Shown here: piece after piece, positions 25,154-33,351 of the stretch | Layout: the number at the start of each line of letters is the position of its first letter | Numbering within the stretch: the stretch's first letter is position 1 | Assembly: GCF_000424585.1 (NCBI RefSeq) | Contig: NZ_AUKE01000008.1 | Location: forward strand, 62,001 to 126,000 | Reading direction: 5' to 3' | Length of the DNA stretch: 64,000 nt | Origin: Butyrivibrio sp. MC2013 | GTDB lineage: Bacteria; Bacillota; Clostridia; Lachnospirales; Lachnospiraceae | Program-made: the position numbers and the translations under genes | The notes under the pieces: model-generated | What the model was told of the DNA's origin: nothing | Database searches by the model: none | What the model saw: only the letters and a program-made list of their open reading frames with translations

Positions 25154-25432
25154 TTAAATATTTACATCGCCACCTTTCTCATGCTTGATTTCCACAATTA
25201 TCTGGCGAACTCTTCTCTCAGATAGTCCAAGAATTTTAGCCATTTCCGATGGCTTCATCGTACACTGATGTTCCATGATAAATTCTTTTCGATATTCAAT
25301 TGAATATAGTTTCTGGGGAAATGTGATACTGAGCCCTGAAAATTGCTTCCAGATCTTTATTGTTGCAGCATCGCCCAGCAATTCAGCTAATTCTTTATAT
25401 ACGCCGCAATAGCGTTCCGCATTGCTGTTCAT
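25154..25432 (-). CDS. Small Mor-like helix-turn-helix protein
   Basis: The 92-residue protein resembles the Mor transcription activator family (PF08765). It has an N-terminal helical part (YKELAELLGDAATIKIWKQF), a SITFPQKLYS segment and a C-terminal HTH (PSEMAKILGLSERRVRQIIV). The start chosen at 25432 has a perfect GAGGAGGT 9 bases upstream. The frame is open to 25567, but the extra 45 residues have no ribosome binding site. It is likely the regulator or partner of the downstream lipoprotein gene, being 59 bases away on the same strand. Related small proteins are common in Lachnospiraceae outside phages, so a phage origin is not implied. Confidence 0.7.
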   Translation of the reverse strand: MNSNAERYCGVYKELAELLGDAATIKIWKQFSGLSITFPQKLYSIEYRKEFIMEHQCTMKPSEMAKILGLSERRVRQIIVEIKHEKGGDVNI

Positions 25433-25589
25433 TGCTTCTACCTCCTCTACGTTATTCAATTGTAATGAATCGTTCTTGAAGATATCACCAGCCTTGTTCC
25501 ATGCATTATTCATATGAAATTTACGCAGTTTTTTTCCATATACATTTCCTGCATATCCTCCTTTCAATGGAGGCCAGGATTTTTACGCG

Positions 25590-25634
25590 AAAGAAAAAGA
25601 GCTATAAATGACAGTGCTTTGTCATCTATAGCTC
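25590..25634 (-). terminator. Terminator after the ROK kinase gene
   Basis: A long stem GAGCTATAGATGACA / TGTCATTTATAGCTC is followed on the minus strand by CTTTTTCTTT, about 40 bases past the kinase stop at 25672. It closes the sugar-phosphorylase locus. Confidence 0.8.
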
Positions 25635-25671
25635 CTACAAATAGATCTTATAAAAAAATAACGATATAGCT

Positions 25672-26541
25672 TTATTTGAGCATATCAAGTCCCAGCATTG
25701 CTGCGCCCAGGATGCCCTGATCATCTCCAAGTGCAGGGGATATGATGTAGTTATCCATATCCTTTAATTCTGCAGTTTCAAGATATCCGTTTAACAGCTC
25801 TGCTGTCTTCTTCCTGATTATGGGGAAGAGCTGTTTCTGGTGCATCACACCTCCGCCCAGGATGATCAGCTTAGGGCTCAGGATCAGTATATAGCTTACC
25901 AGTGCCTGGGCTATATAGCTGCTCTCCAGCTCCCATACTTCGTCTCTGTCAGCCAGTTCCACACCTTTTTTTCCCCATCTCTCTTCAATAGCGGGACCTG
26001 CGCACATACCTTCAAAGCAGGTCTTGTGATAAGGGCATTTGCCTGCATAATCATCGCCTTGTATCCTGGACATAAGGATATGACCCATCTCAGGATGGAG
26101 CATGCCGTGGAGGAGATTGCCTCCTGACATCACGCCGCCGCCAATGCCGGTCCCGATAGTCAGGTATATGGCATCAGATATTCCCTTAGCAGCACCAAAG
26201 GTCACTTCACCCAGAAGAGAACCGTTAACATCGGTATCAAAGCCAATGGGAATATTCAGCTCTTTCTTAAAGTATCCAACTATGTCTGTATTTCTCCACG
26301 CAAGCTTGGGCGTGGATGTGATATAACCATAGGTATCTGACTCTTTGTTTAGATCAATAGGTCCAAAGCAGCCTATACCAAGTGCTTCGATACCTTTATC
26401 TCTAAAAAAGTCTGCAAGTACAGGCAAGGTCTCATCAGGCGTAAGTGTAGGATAGCTCACTCTCTCTAATATCTCACCATTATCCTTAACAATGGCGCAC
26501 ACCATCTTGGTGCCGCCAGCCTCAAGCGCTCCAAGTAACAT
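25672..26541 (-). CDS. scrK: ROK-family fructokinase
   Basis: The 289-residue cytoplasmic sugar kinase has the N-terminal phosphate-binding motif GALEAGGTKMVCAI, the catalytic region GFDTDVNGSLLGE (Asp in the ROK active site) and TIGTGIGGG. The zinc-binding motif HPEMGHI...CPYHKTCFEGMCAGPAIEERWG is characteristic of the fructokinase (ScrK/YdhR) branch of ROK proteins. The expected reaction is fructose + ATP to fructose-6-phosphate, though related enzymes accept mannose. GGGGGA precedes the ATG. It lies downstream of the phosphorylase operon but behind a giant inverted repeat, and has its own promoter at 26582-26610. Confidence 0.83.
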   Translation of the reverse strand: MLLGALEAGGTKMVCAIVKDNGEILERVSYPTLTPDETLPVLADFFRDKGIEALGIGCFGPIDLNKESDTYGYITSTPKLAWRNTDIVGYFKKELNIPIGFDTDVNGSLLGEVTFGAAKGISDAIYLTIGTGIGGGVMSGGNLLHGMLHPEMGHILMSRIQGDDYAGKCPYHKTCFEGMCAGPAIEERWGKKGVELADRDEVWELESSYIAQALVSYILILSPKLIILGGGVMHQKQLFPIIRKKTAELLNGYLETAELKDMDNYIISPALGDDQGILGAAMLGLDMLK

Positions 26542-26563
26542 AGCTAATTCCCCCTATAAAATA

Positions 26564-26610
26564 AATGATATAACATATTATAATATATTATATCATTATC
26601 AACATGTCAA
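26564..26610 (-). promoter_or_regulatory. Promoter of the fructokinase gene with overlapping palindrome
   Basis: A perfect -35 TTGACA (26605-26610) and -10 TATATT (26582-26587) are spaced by 17 bases. An imperfect 34-bp AT-rich palindrome with arms AATGATATAA/TTATATCATT (26564-26597) covers the -10 and start site. It is a good position for a repressor operator. Confidence 0.6.
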
Positions 26611-26640
26611 AGCATATATTATGAGGTAGGTGTCAGTTCC

Positions 26641-26916
26641 TAACGAGCGCTGCTGCAGAAGTTATTATATGAAGCGAACATTCACTTCAAATGGTTGTTT
26701 TTGCTTATTCTTCAATCACAGCCTTAATGCGCCCACGAGAAAGCTGTTTGAACCTATCAAAAAGGGAACTATAGTTCCCTTTTTGATAGGTGAGTTCTTT
26801 CGAGTGCGGCGTAATAAAAAAGGCTGTGATGAAGAACTTAGCAAAACACCATTTGAAGTGTGTGAGCGAATAAATAACTTCTGCAGCAGCGAAATCCAAG
26901 AACTAAATGCTCGTTA
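26641..26916. repeat. Giant inverted repeat (family IR, copy 3), 276 bp
   Basis: Outer ends TAACGAG and CTCGTTA pair, as do GCGCTGCTGCAGAAGTTATT and AATAACTTCTGCAGCAGCG, and CACTTCAAATGGT with ACCATTTGAAGTG. The apex is a perfect 38-bp palindrome (26753-26790) centred on GGGAACTATAGTTCCC and flanked by GCGCCCACGAGAAAG and CTTTCGAGTGCGGCG. It fills the gap between the beta-phosphoglucomutase and fructokinase genes. Plus-strand frames of 60-95 codons here are by-products of the repeat. Confidence 0.88.
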
Positions 26917-26924
26917 ACCATGCA

Positions 26925-27578
26925 TTAGGCAAGCTCCACAAGCTTATCATAGCTAAGCTTAGAGGTATCTGCCAGGATCAGGTCGGCTGCTCCCATCATG
27001 TCAGGAGAACCTACGCCTACAGCTCTCATACCAGCTCTGTGGATGGAATCAATGCCCACAGCAGCATCCTCGATACCAATGGCATCGCGTCCGTCCACGC
27101 CCAGACTTACCAGACAATCCATGAAGATATCCGGATAGGGCTTTGATCTCTTTACTCTGTTTACATCTGCGATATAGTCAAATTTGTCAAAAATCTGAAG
27201 CTGGCGCAGGATGGTCTCTGCATTATGGCTTACAGATGCCAGGCCCTTCATGATGCCATGCTCTTCAAGTTCTTTAAGGAGCTCTGCTATACCGGGAAGC
27301 ATATCTCCAGGAGTGATCTTCAGTATCAACTTCTTGTAGTTCTCATTTTTCTCAGTGCAAAGCGCCTCTTTTTCTTCCTGTGTAAAATTCCTCTTCTGAG
27401 GATCATTCCTCAGGATAATCTCAAGAGAGTCCATTCTGGATACGCCCTTAAGCTGCTCATTGACCTTCTCATCAAAGGGTATCCCCATTTTGTCTGCCAG
27501 TTCTTTCCACGCCTCATAGTGATAGCTGGCTGAATCGGTGATAACACCGTCCAGATCAAAAATAACTGCCTTTAACAT
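26925..27578 (-). CDS. pgmB: Beta-phosphoglucomutase
   Basis: The 217-residue HAD phosphomutase interconverts beta-glucose-1-phosphate and glucose-6-phosphate. The nucleophile motif is FDLDGVITDSASYHYEAWKE, with the DxD aspartates and the beta-PGM-specific substrate region. ASVSHNAETIL and the acidic motif GIEDAAVGIDSIHRAGMRAVGVG follow, typical of PgmB. The length is normal. It lies 30 bases after the GH65 phosphorylase gene and handles the beta-glucose-1-phosphate that enzyme releases. Confidence 0.93.
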   Translation of the reverse strand: MLKAVIFDLDGVITDSASYHYEAWKELADKMGIPFDEKVNEQLKGVSRMDSLEIILRNDPQKRNFTQEEKEALCTEKNENYKKLILKITPGDMLPGIAELLKELEEHGIMKGLASVSHNAETILRQLQIFDKFDYIADVNRVKRSKPYPDIFMDCLVSLGVDGRDAIGIEDAAVGIDSIHRAGMRAVGVGSPDMMGAADLILADTSKLSYDKLVELA

Positions 27579-27608
27579 TTCCCCTAAATTCTCCTTTTGT
27601 CTGTATAT

Positions 27609-29900
27609 TTATTTTTTCTGATGAAGCTTTAGAGGACTATCAGCCTTTAGCAAGTGATCTTCACCCCATACTTTGATCGATAGCTCCGGTCCATCCAGGA
27701 GAGTGACTGTTACTTCATCTGTGAGAACACAGACTTCTATCCTGCTATCTCCCTTTTTGAAACGGAATCTGTAACCCTTCCAGCTATCCGGTACGAAAGG
27801 ATCCAGAGACAATTCGTCTCGCCTGATAGTAAGCCCTGCAAATCCGTATACGATAGCCATATAGCTGCCGCCCATATTTGCAGTATGGATTCCATCTCCC
27901 GTATTCCCCTGCAGATTCATCAAATCCATTTTAACAGAATCGCCAAAATAGGAAAGAGCTTTTTTCTTTTCTCCAAGCCTTGCTGCAGCTATGGCAAATA
28001 CACACCTGGACAAGGAGGAATCATGAGTGGTGATCTTTTCGTAATATTCAAAGGACTTCTTCCTGGTCTCAGCATCCACCCTGTCTTCAAAAAGGAAATG
28101 GGCCAGTACGGTATCCGCCTGCTTGCAGACCTGGTATCTGTAGAGCTCCAGCGGATGATGATGCATGAGAAGAGGGAATTCCTCCTTGGGAGTTGCCTCA
28201 ATGTCCCATACAGGCTTTTGAAGGAAGGAATCATCCTGAGGATTAATGCCCAGCTCTTCATCATAGGGCAGATAGATCTTCTTCGCAGCCTCTTTGAGAC
28301 TTTCCAGCTCTTCTCTTGACGAAGAGAGCTTATCCATTAGCCTTCCTCCGTCTATAACTGTGATCTCTTCCATGATCTGTGCTGCTCTCTCCATATTGTA
28401 GGCTGCACAGAGATTGGTATAGTAATTATTATTCACCATACAGGTGTATTCATCAGGACCTGTCACGTCAAAGAGCATAAAACGGTCCTTGTAATAGCTT
28501 CCTGCGCATCTCCAGAGCCTTGCTGTTTCCAGGAGTATTTCTTCTCCCTTATCCATCATAAAGTCTATATCTCCGGATATGTCATAATAGGAGCATATAG
28601 CATAGGCTATGGCTCCGTTAATATGATAAGCAGCAGTACCGGATACATAATAACCTGAGCACTCTGTACCATTTATGGTCCTCCAGGGATAGAGTGCACC
28701 TTTTTTGTGCCCCAAAAGTCTTGCATTTTCCCTGGCTTCCTTCAGGGTATCATATCTGTAGCTGATAAGGCTCCTTGCCACTTCTCTGTCTGTCAGGTTA
28801 AAGAAGGGCATCAGGAACATCTCTGTATCCCAGAAATAGTGGCCCTCATAGCCTTCACCAGACAGGCCCTTGGCTGCTATGGAGCTGCGCTTCATAGTGC
28901 CTGCAGATTGCAGCAGCTGATAGATATTAAAGCATGCTGAGAGGGAGCTGTCCTCGTCCCCTAGTATCTCCATATCAGCATTGTCCCAGAATGCAGCCAT
29001 ATACTGCTCCTGAGCATCATAATAGTATGCGCTCTTATTACTGATAGCACTATCCAGCATAGTCATCACAGAGGCCCCAGGATCTTCTTCTCTAAGACTG
29101 TCTGCAAATACCACGTAACCTGTCAGGACTGCAGTATCATTTTCCTTTAATCTGCAGCCGGCTCTATATATAACCTTCTCCCCTTCTTTATTGTAAACAC
29201 AATCTATCTTTTTTCCGGCAGCAGTACACTCATGTGCCGAAGCAATAGCTACAGTGATACCGCTCACCCTTGTCTTTGTAAGGCTAAGGCTCCTGTCTTT
29301 AAGGGCTTCGATCCGCTGGGGCTCCAGATAGCAGTTCCCCTCAGCTGCCATTCTGGGGTCGTCGGGATTAGCATAGTTATTAGCCTTTGCAATATGCAGA
29401 GCTTCAAATGCTATATCACCTTCAAAGTTCAGGCTCCTTACTTCCATATCCAAAATAAAGAGATTCTTTAGCACAAAAGAAGTCATCCTTTTTACTCTGA
29501 GCTCTATTTCTTTGCCGCTTTCAGAGCGCCATCTGACCTCTCTAATACTGATACCCTTGTCCATATCCAGGCTTCTGATCTCAGACAATACAGTCCCCTT
29601 ACCGTATTCCATGCGCTCGCCGTCTATGGATATATATACAGTCTGCAGATCACCTGAGTTGATCATGGTCTGCTTCTCTTCTATCAGACCAAACAGGCTC
29701 TCCGCCTGCTTCATGGGAATGATCTCGTATACCCCGTTCAGATACATGCCCCTGCAGGTATTCTTACCATCCGGAAGTCCTTCTTCATTGCATCCCCGGA
29801 CGCCAAGATATCCGTTGGCAGTGGAAAAAAGTGTTTCTGCAAGCATTCTCTCTTTATCATCTGCGTGGGTCATGTTCCTGGAAATAATACGTTTATTCAT
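27609..29900 (-). CDS. GH65 alpha-glucosyl disaccharide phosphorylase
   Basis: The 763-residue cytoplasmic enzyme belongs to glycoside hydrolase family 65. It has an N-terminal beta-sandwich (~1-270), an (alpha/alpha)6 barrel with YEGHYFWDTEMFLMPFF (~351-367), the GPDEY motif holding the presumed general-acid Glu (~484), KQADTVLAHFL, and the phosphate-site region DGIHTANMGGSYMAIVYGFAGL. GH65 phosphorylases cleave alpha-glucosides with phosphate, giving beta-glucose-1-phosphate. Specificity (maltose, kojibiose, nigerose, trehalose or a glucosyl-fructose) cannot be assigned. A permease gene lies 7 bases upstream and pgmB downstream. The ribosome binding site is weak. Confidence 0.9.
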   Translation of the reverse strand: MNKRIISRNMTHADDKERMLAETLFSTANGYLGVRGCNEEGLPDGKNTCRGMYLNGVYEIIPMKQAESLFGLIEEKQTMINSGDLQTVYISIDGERMEYGKGTVLSEIRSLDMDKGISIREVRWRSESGKEIELRVKRMTSFVLKNLFILDMEVRSLNFEGDIAFEALHIAKANNYANPDDPRMAAEGNCYLEPQRIEALKDRSLSLTKTRVSGITVAIASAHECTAAGKKIDCVYNKEGEKVIYRAGCRLKENDTAVLTGYVVFADSLREEDPGASVMTMLDSAISNKSAYYYDAQEQYMAAFWDNADMEILGDEDSSLSACFNIYQLLQSAGTMKRSSIAAKGLSGEGYEGHYFWDTEMFLMPFFNLTDREVARSLISYRYDTLKEARENARLLGHKKGALYPWRTINGTECSGYYVSGTAAYHINGAIAYAICSYYDISGDIDFMMDKGEEILLETARLWRCAGSYYKDRFMLFDVTGPDEYTCMVNNNYYTNLCAAYNMERAAQIMEEITVIDGGRLMDKLSSSREELESLKEAAKKIYLPYDEELGINPQDDSFLQKPVWDIEATPKEEFPLLMHHHPLELYRYQVCKQADTVLAHFLFEDRVDAETRKKSFEYYEKITTHDSSLSRCVFAIAAARLGEKKKALSYFGDSVKMDLMNLQGNTGDGIHTANMGGSYMAIVYGFAGLTIRRDELSLDPFVPDSWKGYRFRFKKGDSRIEVCVLTDEVTVTLLDGPELSIKVWGEDHLLKADSPLKLHQKK

Positions 29901-29907
29901 AGTCAGA

Positions 29908-30762
29908 TCATCCCTTTACTGCGCCTGCTGCGACGCCCTTTACAATGTATTTTTGCCCTGCAAGATAAAAAATAAGCACAGGTATGATAGTAACCACAAG
30001 GGCTGCCATAGCTTCATTCCAGCTAATGGTATACTGACCAAAAAACTGGGCTGTTGCCAGAGGGACAGTCCTGTTAACCTTGGACTTAAGTGTTAATGAA
30101 GGAAGTAGATAATCGTTCCATATCCATATTACATCTAAAATCACAACTGTAACAGTAGTGGGTTTCATATTTGGAAATACTATTTTCCAATAAGTGGACC
30201 AGGCATTACAGCCATCGATCCTGGCAGCCTCCTCCAAAGATACGGGAATGGAGTTTACAAAACCAGAATAGAGAAAAACGCCCATTCCGGCACCAAAGCC
30301 TATATACATGTATATAAGACCCGGTATGGTATCCAGCATCCTGATACCTGTGTTTCGCTGTATGATGCTCATCTCCTGCATCAGAGGCATCATCAGTGTC
30401 TGAAAAGGTATGAGCATGGTGGCGATGAGAAGATTGTAGATAGCTGTGGATAGCTTATTCTTTTGCCTTGTGATCATCCATGCAGTCATGGAAGTCAGGA
30501 TCACAATAGCCAGTATGGAAAAGACTGTGAGCATCAGAGAATTTCTAAAGGATACCGCAAAATTAACCTTTTCCAGAGCGCTGGCATAATACTGAAAAGA
30601 CAGCACTTTTGGTAAAGCAACCATGTTATCGTACATCTCCGCCCTGCTCTTAAAAGAGTTGGTAACTATAAGATATATGGGAAAGAGATAAAGCAGGCAA
30701 AATACCATGAGCGCAAGATCAGCCGCAATGGATGCGATCTTTCTTTTTAAATCTTTTGTCAT
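29908..30762 (-). CDS. Sugar ABC transporter permease, MalG/LacG type
   Basis: The 284-residue inner-membrane permease has six predicted helices and the BPD_transp_1 EAA loop EEAARIDGCNAWSTYWKIVFP. I start it at 30762 (ATG), which shares one base with the stop codon of the partner permease (TGATG) and has GGGAGGT upstream. The frame is open 18 codons further to 30816, but that part overlaps the upstream gene without a ribosome binding site. With the next permease and the binding protein it forms a CUT1-type importer. No ATPase gene lies here, so it probably uses a shared MsmK-like ATPase elsewhere. Confidence 0.88.
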   Translation of the reverse strand: MTKDLKRKIASIAADLALMVFCLLYLFPIYLIVTNSFKSRAEMYDNMVALPKVLSFQYYASALEKVNFAVSFRNSLMLTVFSILAIVILTSMTAWMITRQKNKLSTAIYNLLIATMLIPFQTLMMPLMQEMSIIQRNTGIRMLDTIPGLIYMYIGFGAGMGVFLYSGFVNSIPVSLEEAARIDGCNAWSTYWKIVFPNMKPTTVTVVILDVIWIWNDYLLPSLTLKSKVNRTVPLATAQFFGQYTISWNEAMAALVVTIIPVLIFYLAGQKYIVKGVAAGAVKG

Positions 30763-31607
30763 CACAGCTCTACCTCCCTCTTTCTGGTGATAGTCACCTG
30801 CACCAGAGTGATACATGCAACAATTGCAAAGAATATGATAGCCTTGGCCTGACCATAGCCAAAATTATTAAGGCTAAAGATCTCTGATACTATGTTCATG
30901 GAGAACATCTCCGACTGATTACCGGGGCCTGATCCCGTAAGGGACAGATTGACATCGTATACCTTAAAGCAGTTGGAAAGTGTCAGGAAAAGGCTGATGG
31001 TAAATGAAGGCATAAGAAGTGGAAAGCGGATCTTAAAGAGTGTCTGTAAAAAGCCTGCTCCGTCCACACCTGCAGCTTCGATCACATCATCAGGTATAGC
31101 CATGAGTCCTGTGATATATATGATCATTACATACCCTGCCATCTGCCAGCAGGTCACTATGATCATGGCAGCCATGGCCTTATGCGCATCTGTCAGCCAG
31201 TTACCCCAATTAATTGAGATAAAGAACTCTGAGAATATACTCTTCCAGATATAACCCAGGATAAGTCCGCCTATAAGGTAAGGCATGAGAAGCATGGTCC
31301 TTGCTATATTCCTGGTCCTAAGATTTGTAGTCACTATTATGGCAAAGGTCAGTCCCAGGAGATTTATAGCCACAACAGAAAAGATCGTAAAGATGACAGT
31401 CCTGATCTCCGCCTGAAGAAATCTGTCATCTGAAAATACATCAATATAATTCCTGATACCTACAAACTCTGCCGCATGCTTTGCCATTCCATCCCAGGAC
31501 ACGAAGGTATAACCTATACCAATGAGGAAAGGGATCACAACCACACTGAGGAATATGAGCATAAGGGGCAGTGTAAATACCGCATACCATAATTTAGATG
31601 CCTTCAT
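30762..31607 (-). CDS. Sugar ABC transporter permease, MalF/LacF type
   Basis: The 281-residue permease has six hydrophobic helices and the EAA motif region VIEAAGVDGAGFLQTLFKIRFP. It is the usual first permease of CUT1 oligosaccharide importers, lacking the long insertion of enteric MalF. GGAGG sits 7 bases before the ATG. It is coupled to the second permease by a one-base overlap and lies about 130 bases after the binding-protein gene, beyond a stem-loop. Confidence 0.88.
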   Translation of the reverse strand: MKASKLWYAVFTLPLMLIFLSVVVIPFLIGIGYTFVSWDGMAKHAAEFVGIRNYIDVFSDDRFLQAEIRTVIFTIFSVVAINLLGLTFAIIVTTNLRTRNIARTMLLMPYLIGGLILGYIWKSIFSEFFISINWGNWLTDAHKAMAAMIIVTCWQMAGYVMIIYITGLMAIPDDVIEAAGVDGAGFLQTLFKIRFPLLMPSFTISLFLTLSNCFKVYDVNLSLTGSGPGNQSEMFSMNIVSEIFSLNNFGYGQAKAIIFFAIVACITLVQVTITRKREVEL

Positions 31608-31651
31608 CTATACCTCCATAGATCAGATAAAAAGTGTTTTTCTCAAAAATA

Positions 31652-31679
31652 CTGTTCACACCATTTCTGATGTGAACAG
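31652..31679 (-). terminator. Stem-loop between binding-protein and permease genes
   Basis: CTGTTCACA...TGTGAACAG forms a strong hairpin, followed on the minus strand by TATTTTTGAG. Such partial terminators after the binding-protein gene commonly give excess binding protein over permeases. Confidence 0.6.
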
Positions 31680-31738
31680 CCTGTCTTTTGGTAATTATTT
31701 TTTCATAGCCTGTATAGCAAGCCAGGCCAGATCAGCTA

Positions 31739-33010
31739 TTATTTTGCTGCATTTACAAATGCGTCATTGAGCTGATCAAGGAGCTCATCTCCTGTCATAT
31801 CACTGGTGAAGAACTGGGCTGTGATAGGTGCCAGCTCATTGGTGATAAGACCAGCAGGCCAGTTGGACATTACCCAGGGCATTGTCTTGCCAGCTGCAAC
31901 AGTGTCTGCAACAGACTGTGACAGAGGATCGAGCTGCTCAGACTTCATACCGTCTACTACAGGGATAAAGCCAAACTTATTCATCAGATAATCAACACCT
32001 GTTTCGCTTCCATAGAGCCAGTCAAGGAAATCCATAGCTGCCTTCTTCTGAGCAGGATCAGCGTCCACATTTACGTACCAGGATGTAGGAACGGATACAG
32101 ACACCTTGTCATTGCCCTGGATCGGAAGGGGAGCGATAGCCATATCAAAGGCTACATCATAGTCTGCAAACATTGAGTAGCACCAGTTGCCCTGATGTAC
32201 AGCAGCGCTCTTTCCTGTAGCAAAATCACCGCAGTTGCCGTCATAAGCGATATCCATAGGATTGGTGCAATTGTCACGGATAGCTTCCATTACCCTGGCA
32301 AAATCCTTAAATGCATCATTATCTGCAAAGCGAGCATTTCCTGCAAGAACATCTGCCAGATACTGATCAGGATCTGCTTGAACAGCAAAAGGTGTATTTA
32401 AGATGTGAGCGATAAGGAAATAATCTTCCTGGGAAAGTCCAAAGCCGTTTACCCCTGCAGCCTTCTGATCCTGAAGGAAGGATATGAAAGCATCGGTATC
32501 TGTAACCTTGGAAGGATCATAGAGGTCTGCATTATATACAACGCCAAAGCCCTCAACTGTATAAGGGATACCTACTACCTTGCCGTCTACTGTATCAAGA
32601 AGCTTGTCTGAGATCTTACCTGCAACTTCAAGGGATCCTATATCCTCCAGGTAATCAGCCATCTCCCTGGACTCAGAGCCGGGAGCCAGTGAGAAAAGTG
32701 CAGGTCCGGTTCCGTTAGAAAGGTTGGTCTTGAGATCTGTAAAATATGAATCACCTGTAGTCTCCCATACTTCTATCTCTACGCCTTTCTCCTCTTTGTA
32801 AGCCTCAGCCAGCTTATTAAGCTCTCCCATGATCTCTGTCTTTGACTGGAAGAGTACAAACTTGTCAGCAGCGGCTACTTCTGCTGCATCCTGTGTGTTT
32901 GCTGCGGCATTATCATCAGCAGCGGGGGCCTCTTTAGAGCAGCCTGCAAGCATAGCTGCTACAGTTACCACGCTGAGCATAGCAGTTCCTAACTTAGCTA
33001 ATTTTTTCAT
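31739..33010 (-). CDS. Extracellular oligosaccharide-binding lipoprotein of the phosphorylase locus
   Basis: The 423-residue SBP_bac_1 (MalE-like) lipoprotein has a signal peptide with lipobox LAGC near residue 24 and an Ala/Asp-rich linker. The binding domain includes GPALFSLAPGSE, VGIPYTVEGFGVVYNADLY, and a GKSAAVHQGNWCYSMF segment typical of sugar binders. The start at 33010 is preferred because GGAGG is 6 bases upstream. An ATG two codons earlier directly abuts the GGAGG. It is the first gene of the transport-phosphorolysis operon and is repressible through nearby LacI-type sites. Confidence 0.88.
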   Translation of the reverse strand: MKKLAKLGTAMLSVVTVAAMLAGCSKEAPAADDNAAANTQDAAEVAAADKFVLFQSKTEIMGELNKLAEAYKEEKGVEIEVWETTGDSYFTDLKTNLSNGTGPALFSLAPGSESREMADYLEDIGSLEVAGKISDKLLDTVDGKVVGIPYTVEGFGVVYNADLYDPSKVTDTDAFISFLQDQKAAGVNGFGLSQEDYFLIAHILNTPFAVQADPDQYLADVLAGNARFADNDAFKDFARVMEAIRDNCTNPMDIAYDGNCGDFATGKSAAVHQGNWCYSMFADYDVAFDMAIAPLPIQGNDKVSVSVPTSWYVNVDADPAQKKAAMDFLDWLYGSETGVDYLMNKFGFIPVVDGMKSEQLDPLSQSVADTVAAGKTMPWVMSNWPAGLITNELAPITAQFFTSDMTGDELLDQLNDAFVNAAK

Positions 33011-33083
33011 AATCATCCTCCATAATTTTCAATACCAACTCATTTTTCTTGTATCCACAAGCAACCGATTCGCGACTCGGTGC

Positions 33084-33259
33084 ATGTAAAACGTTATATG
33101 TGTATTTTAATAACTTTCATTATAGAGTCAATGGCCTGTCGTTATTTTCCCCGTTATAGATATTTTCGGCTTTTTATCTTTAGTGGTTTTTTATGGAATA
33201 TCATATTATATGTAAAAAAATAAGTAAATCGTTTACTTATATTTAGTAAACGTTTTACT
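33084..33259. promoter_or_regulatory. Three LacI-type operator sites
   Basis: Palindromes with a central CG lie at 33222-33238 (AAGTAAATCGTTTACTT) and 33245-33259 (AGTAAACGTTTTACT), with centres 22 bases apart. A degenerate site (ATGTAAAACGTTATAT) lies at 33084-33099 over the predicted transcription start. These resemble targets of LacI/GalR regulators, and such a gene lies immediately upstream at 33352-34347. The 33011-33351 gap holds this control region only. Confidence 0.65.
33104..33131 (-). promoter_or_regulatory. Promoter of the disaccharide transport/phosphorylase operon
   Basis: -35 TTGACT (33126-33131) and -10 TAAAAT (33104-33109) with a 16-base spacer read into the binding-protein gene. 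The predicted start site falls in an operator-like sequence at 33084-33100. A short hairpin (33061-33083) lies in the leader. Confidence 0.55.
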
Positions 33260-33351
33260 TATTTTGAATAGTTTTTACCTTTTTTACAGGCTGTTCATGC
33301 AAAGGAAATATGATTACAGATCATGCTTCCCTGCTTTTATCTTTTATGCTT

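Noticed and set aside
25154..25432. Mor-like gene considered as a prophage remnant
   Set aside because: No integrase, structural or lysis genes are near, and similar small HTH proteins occur outside phages.
26630..26917. Plus-strand open frame of 95 codons (and a minus-strand 64-codon frame) in the 26.6-26.9 kb gap
   Set aside because: They lie wholly inside the giant inverted repeat, have no ribosome binding site and no protein-like composition; they are by-products of the palindrome.
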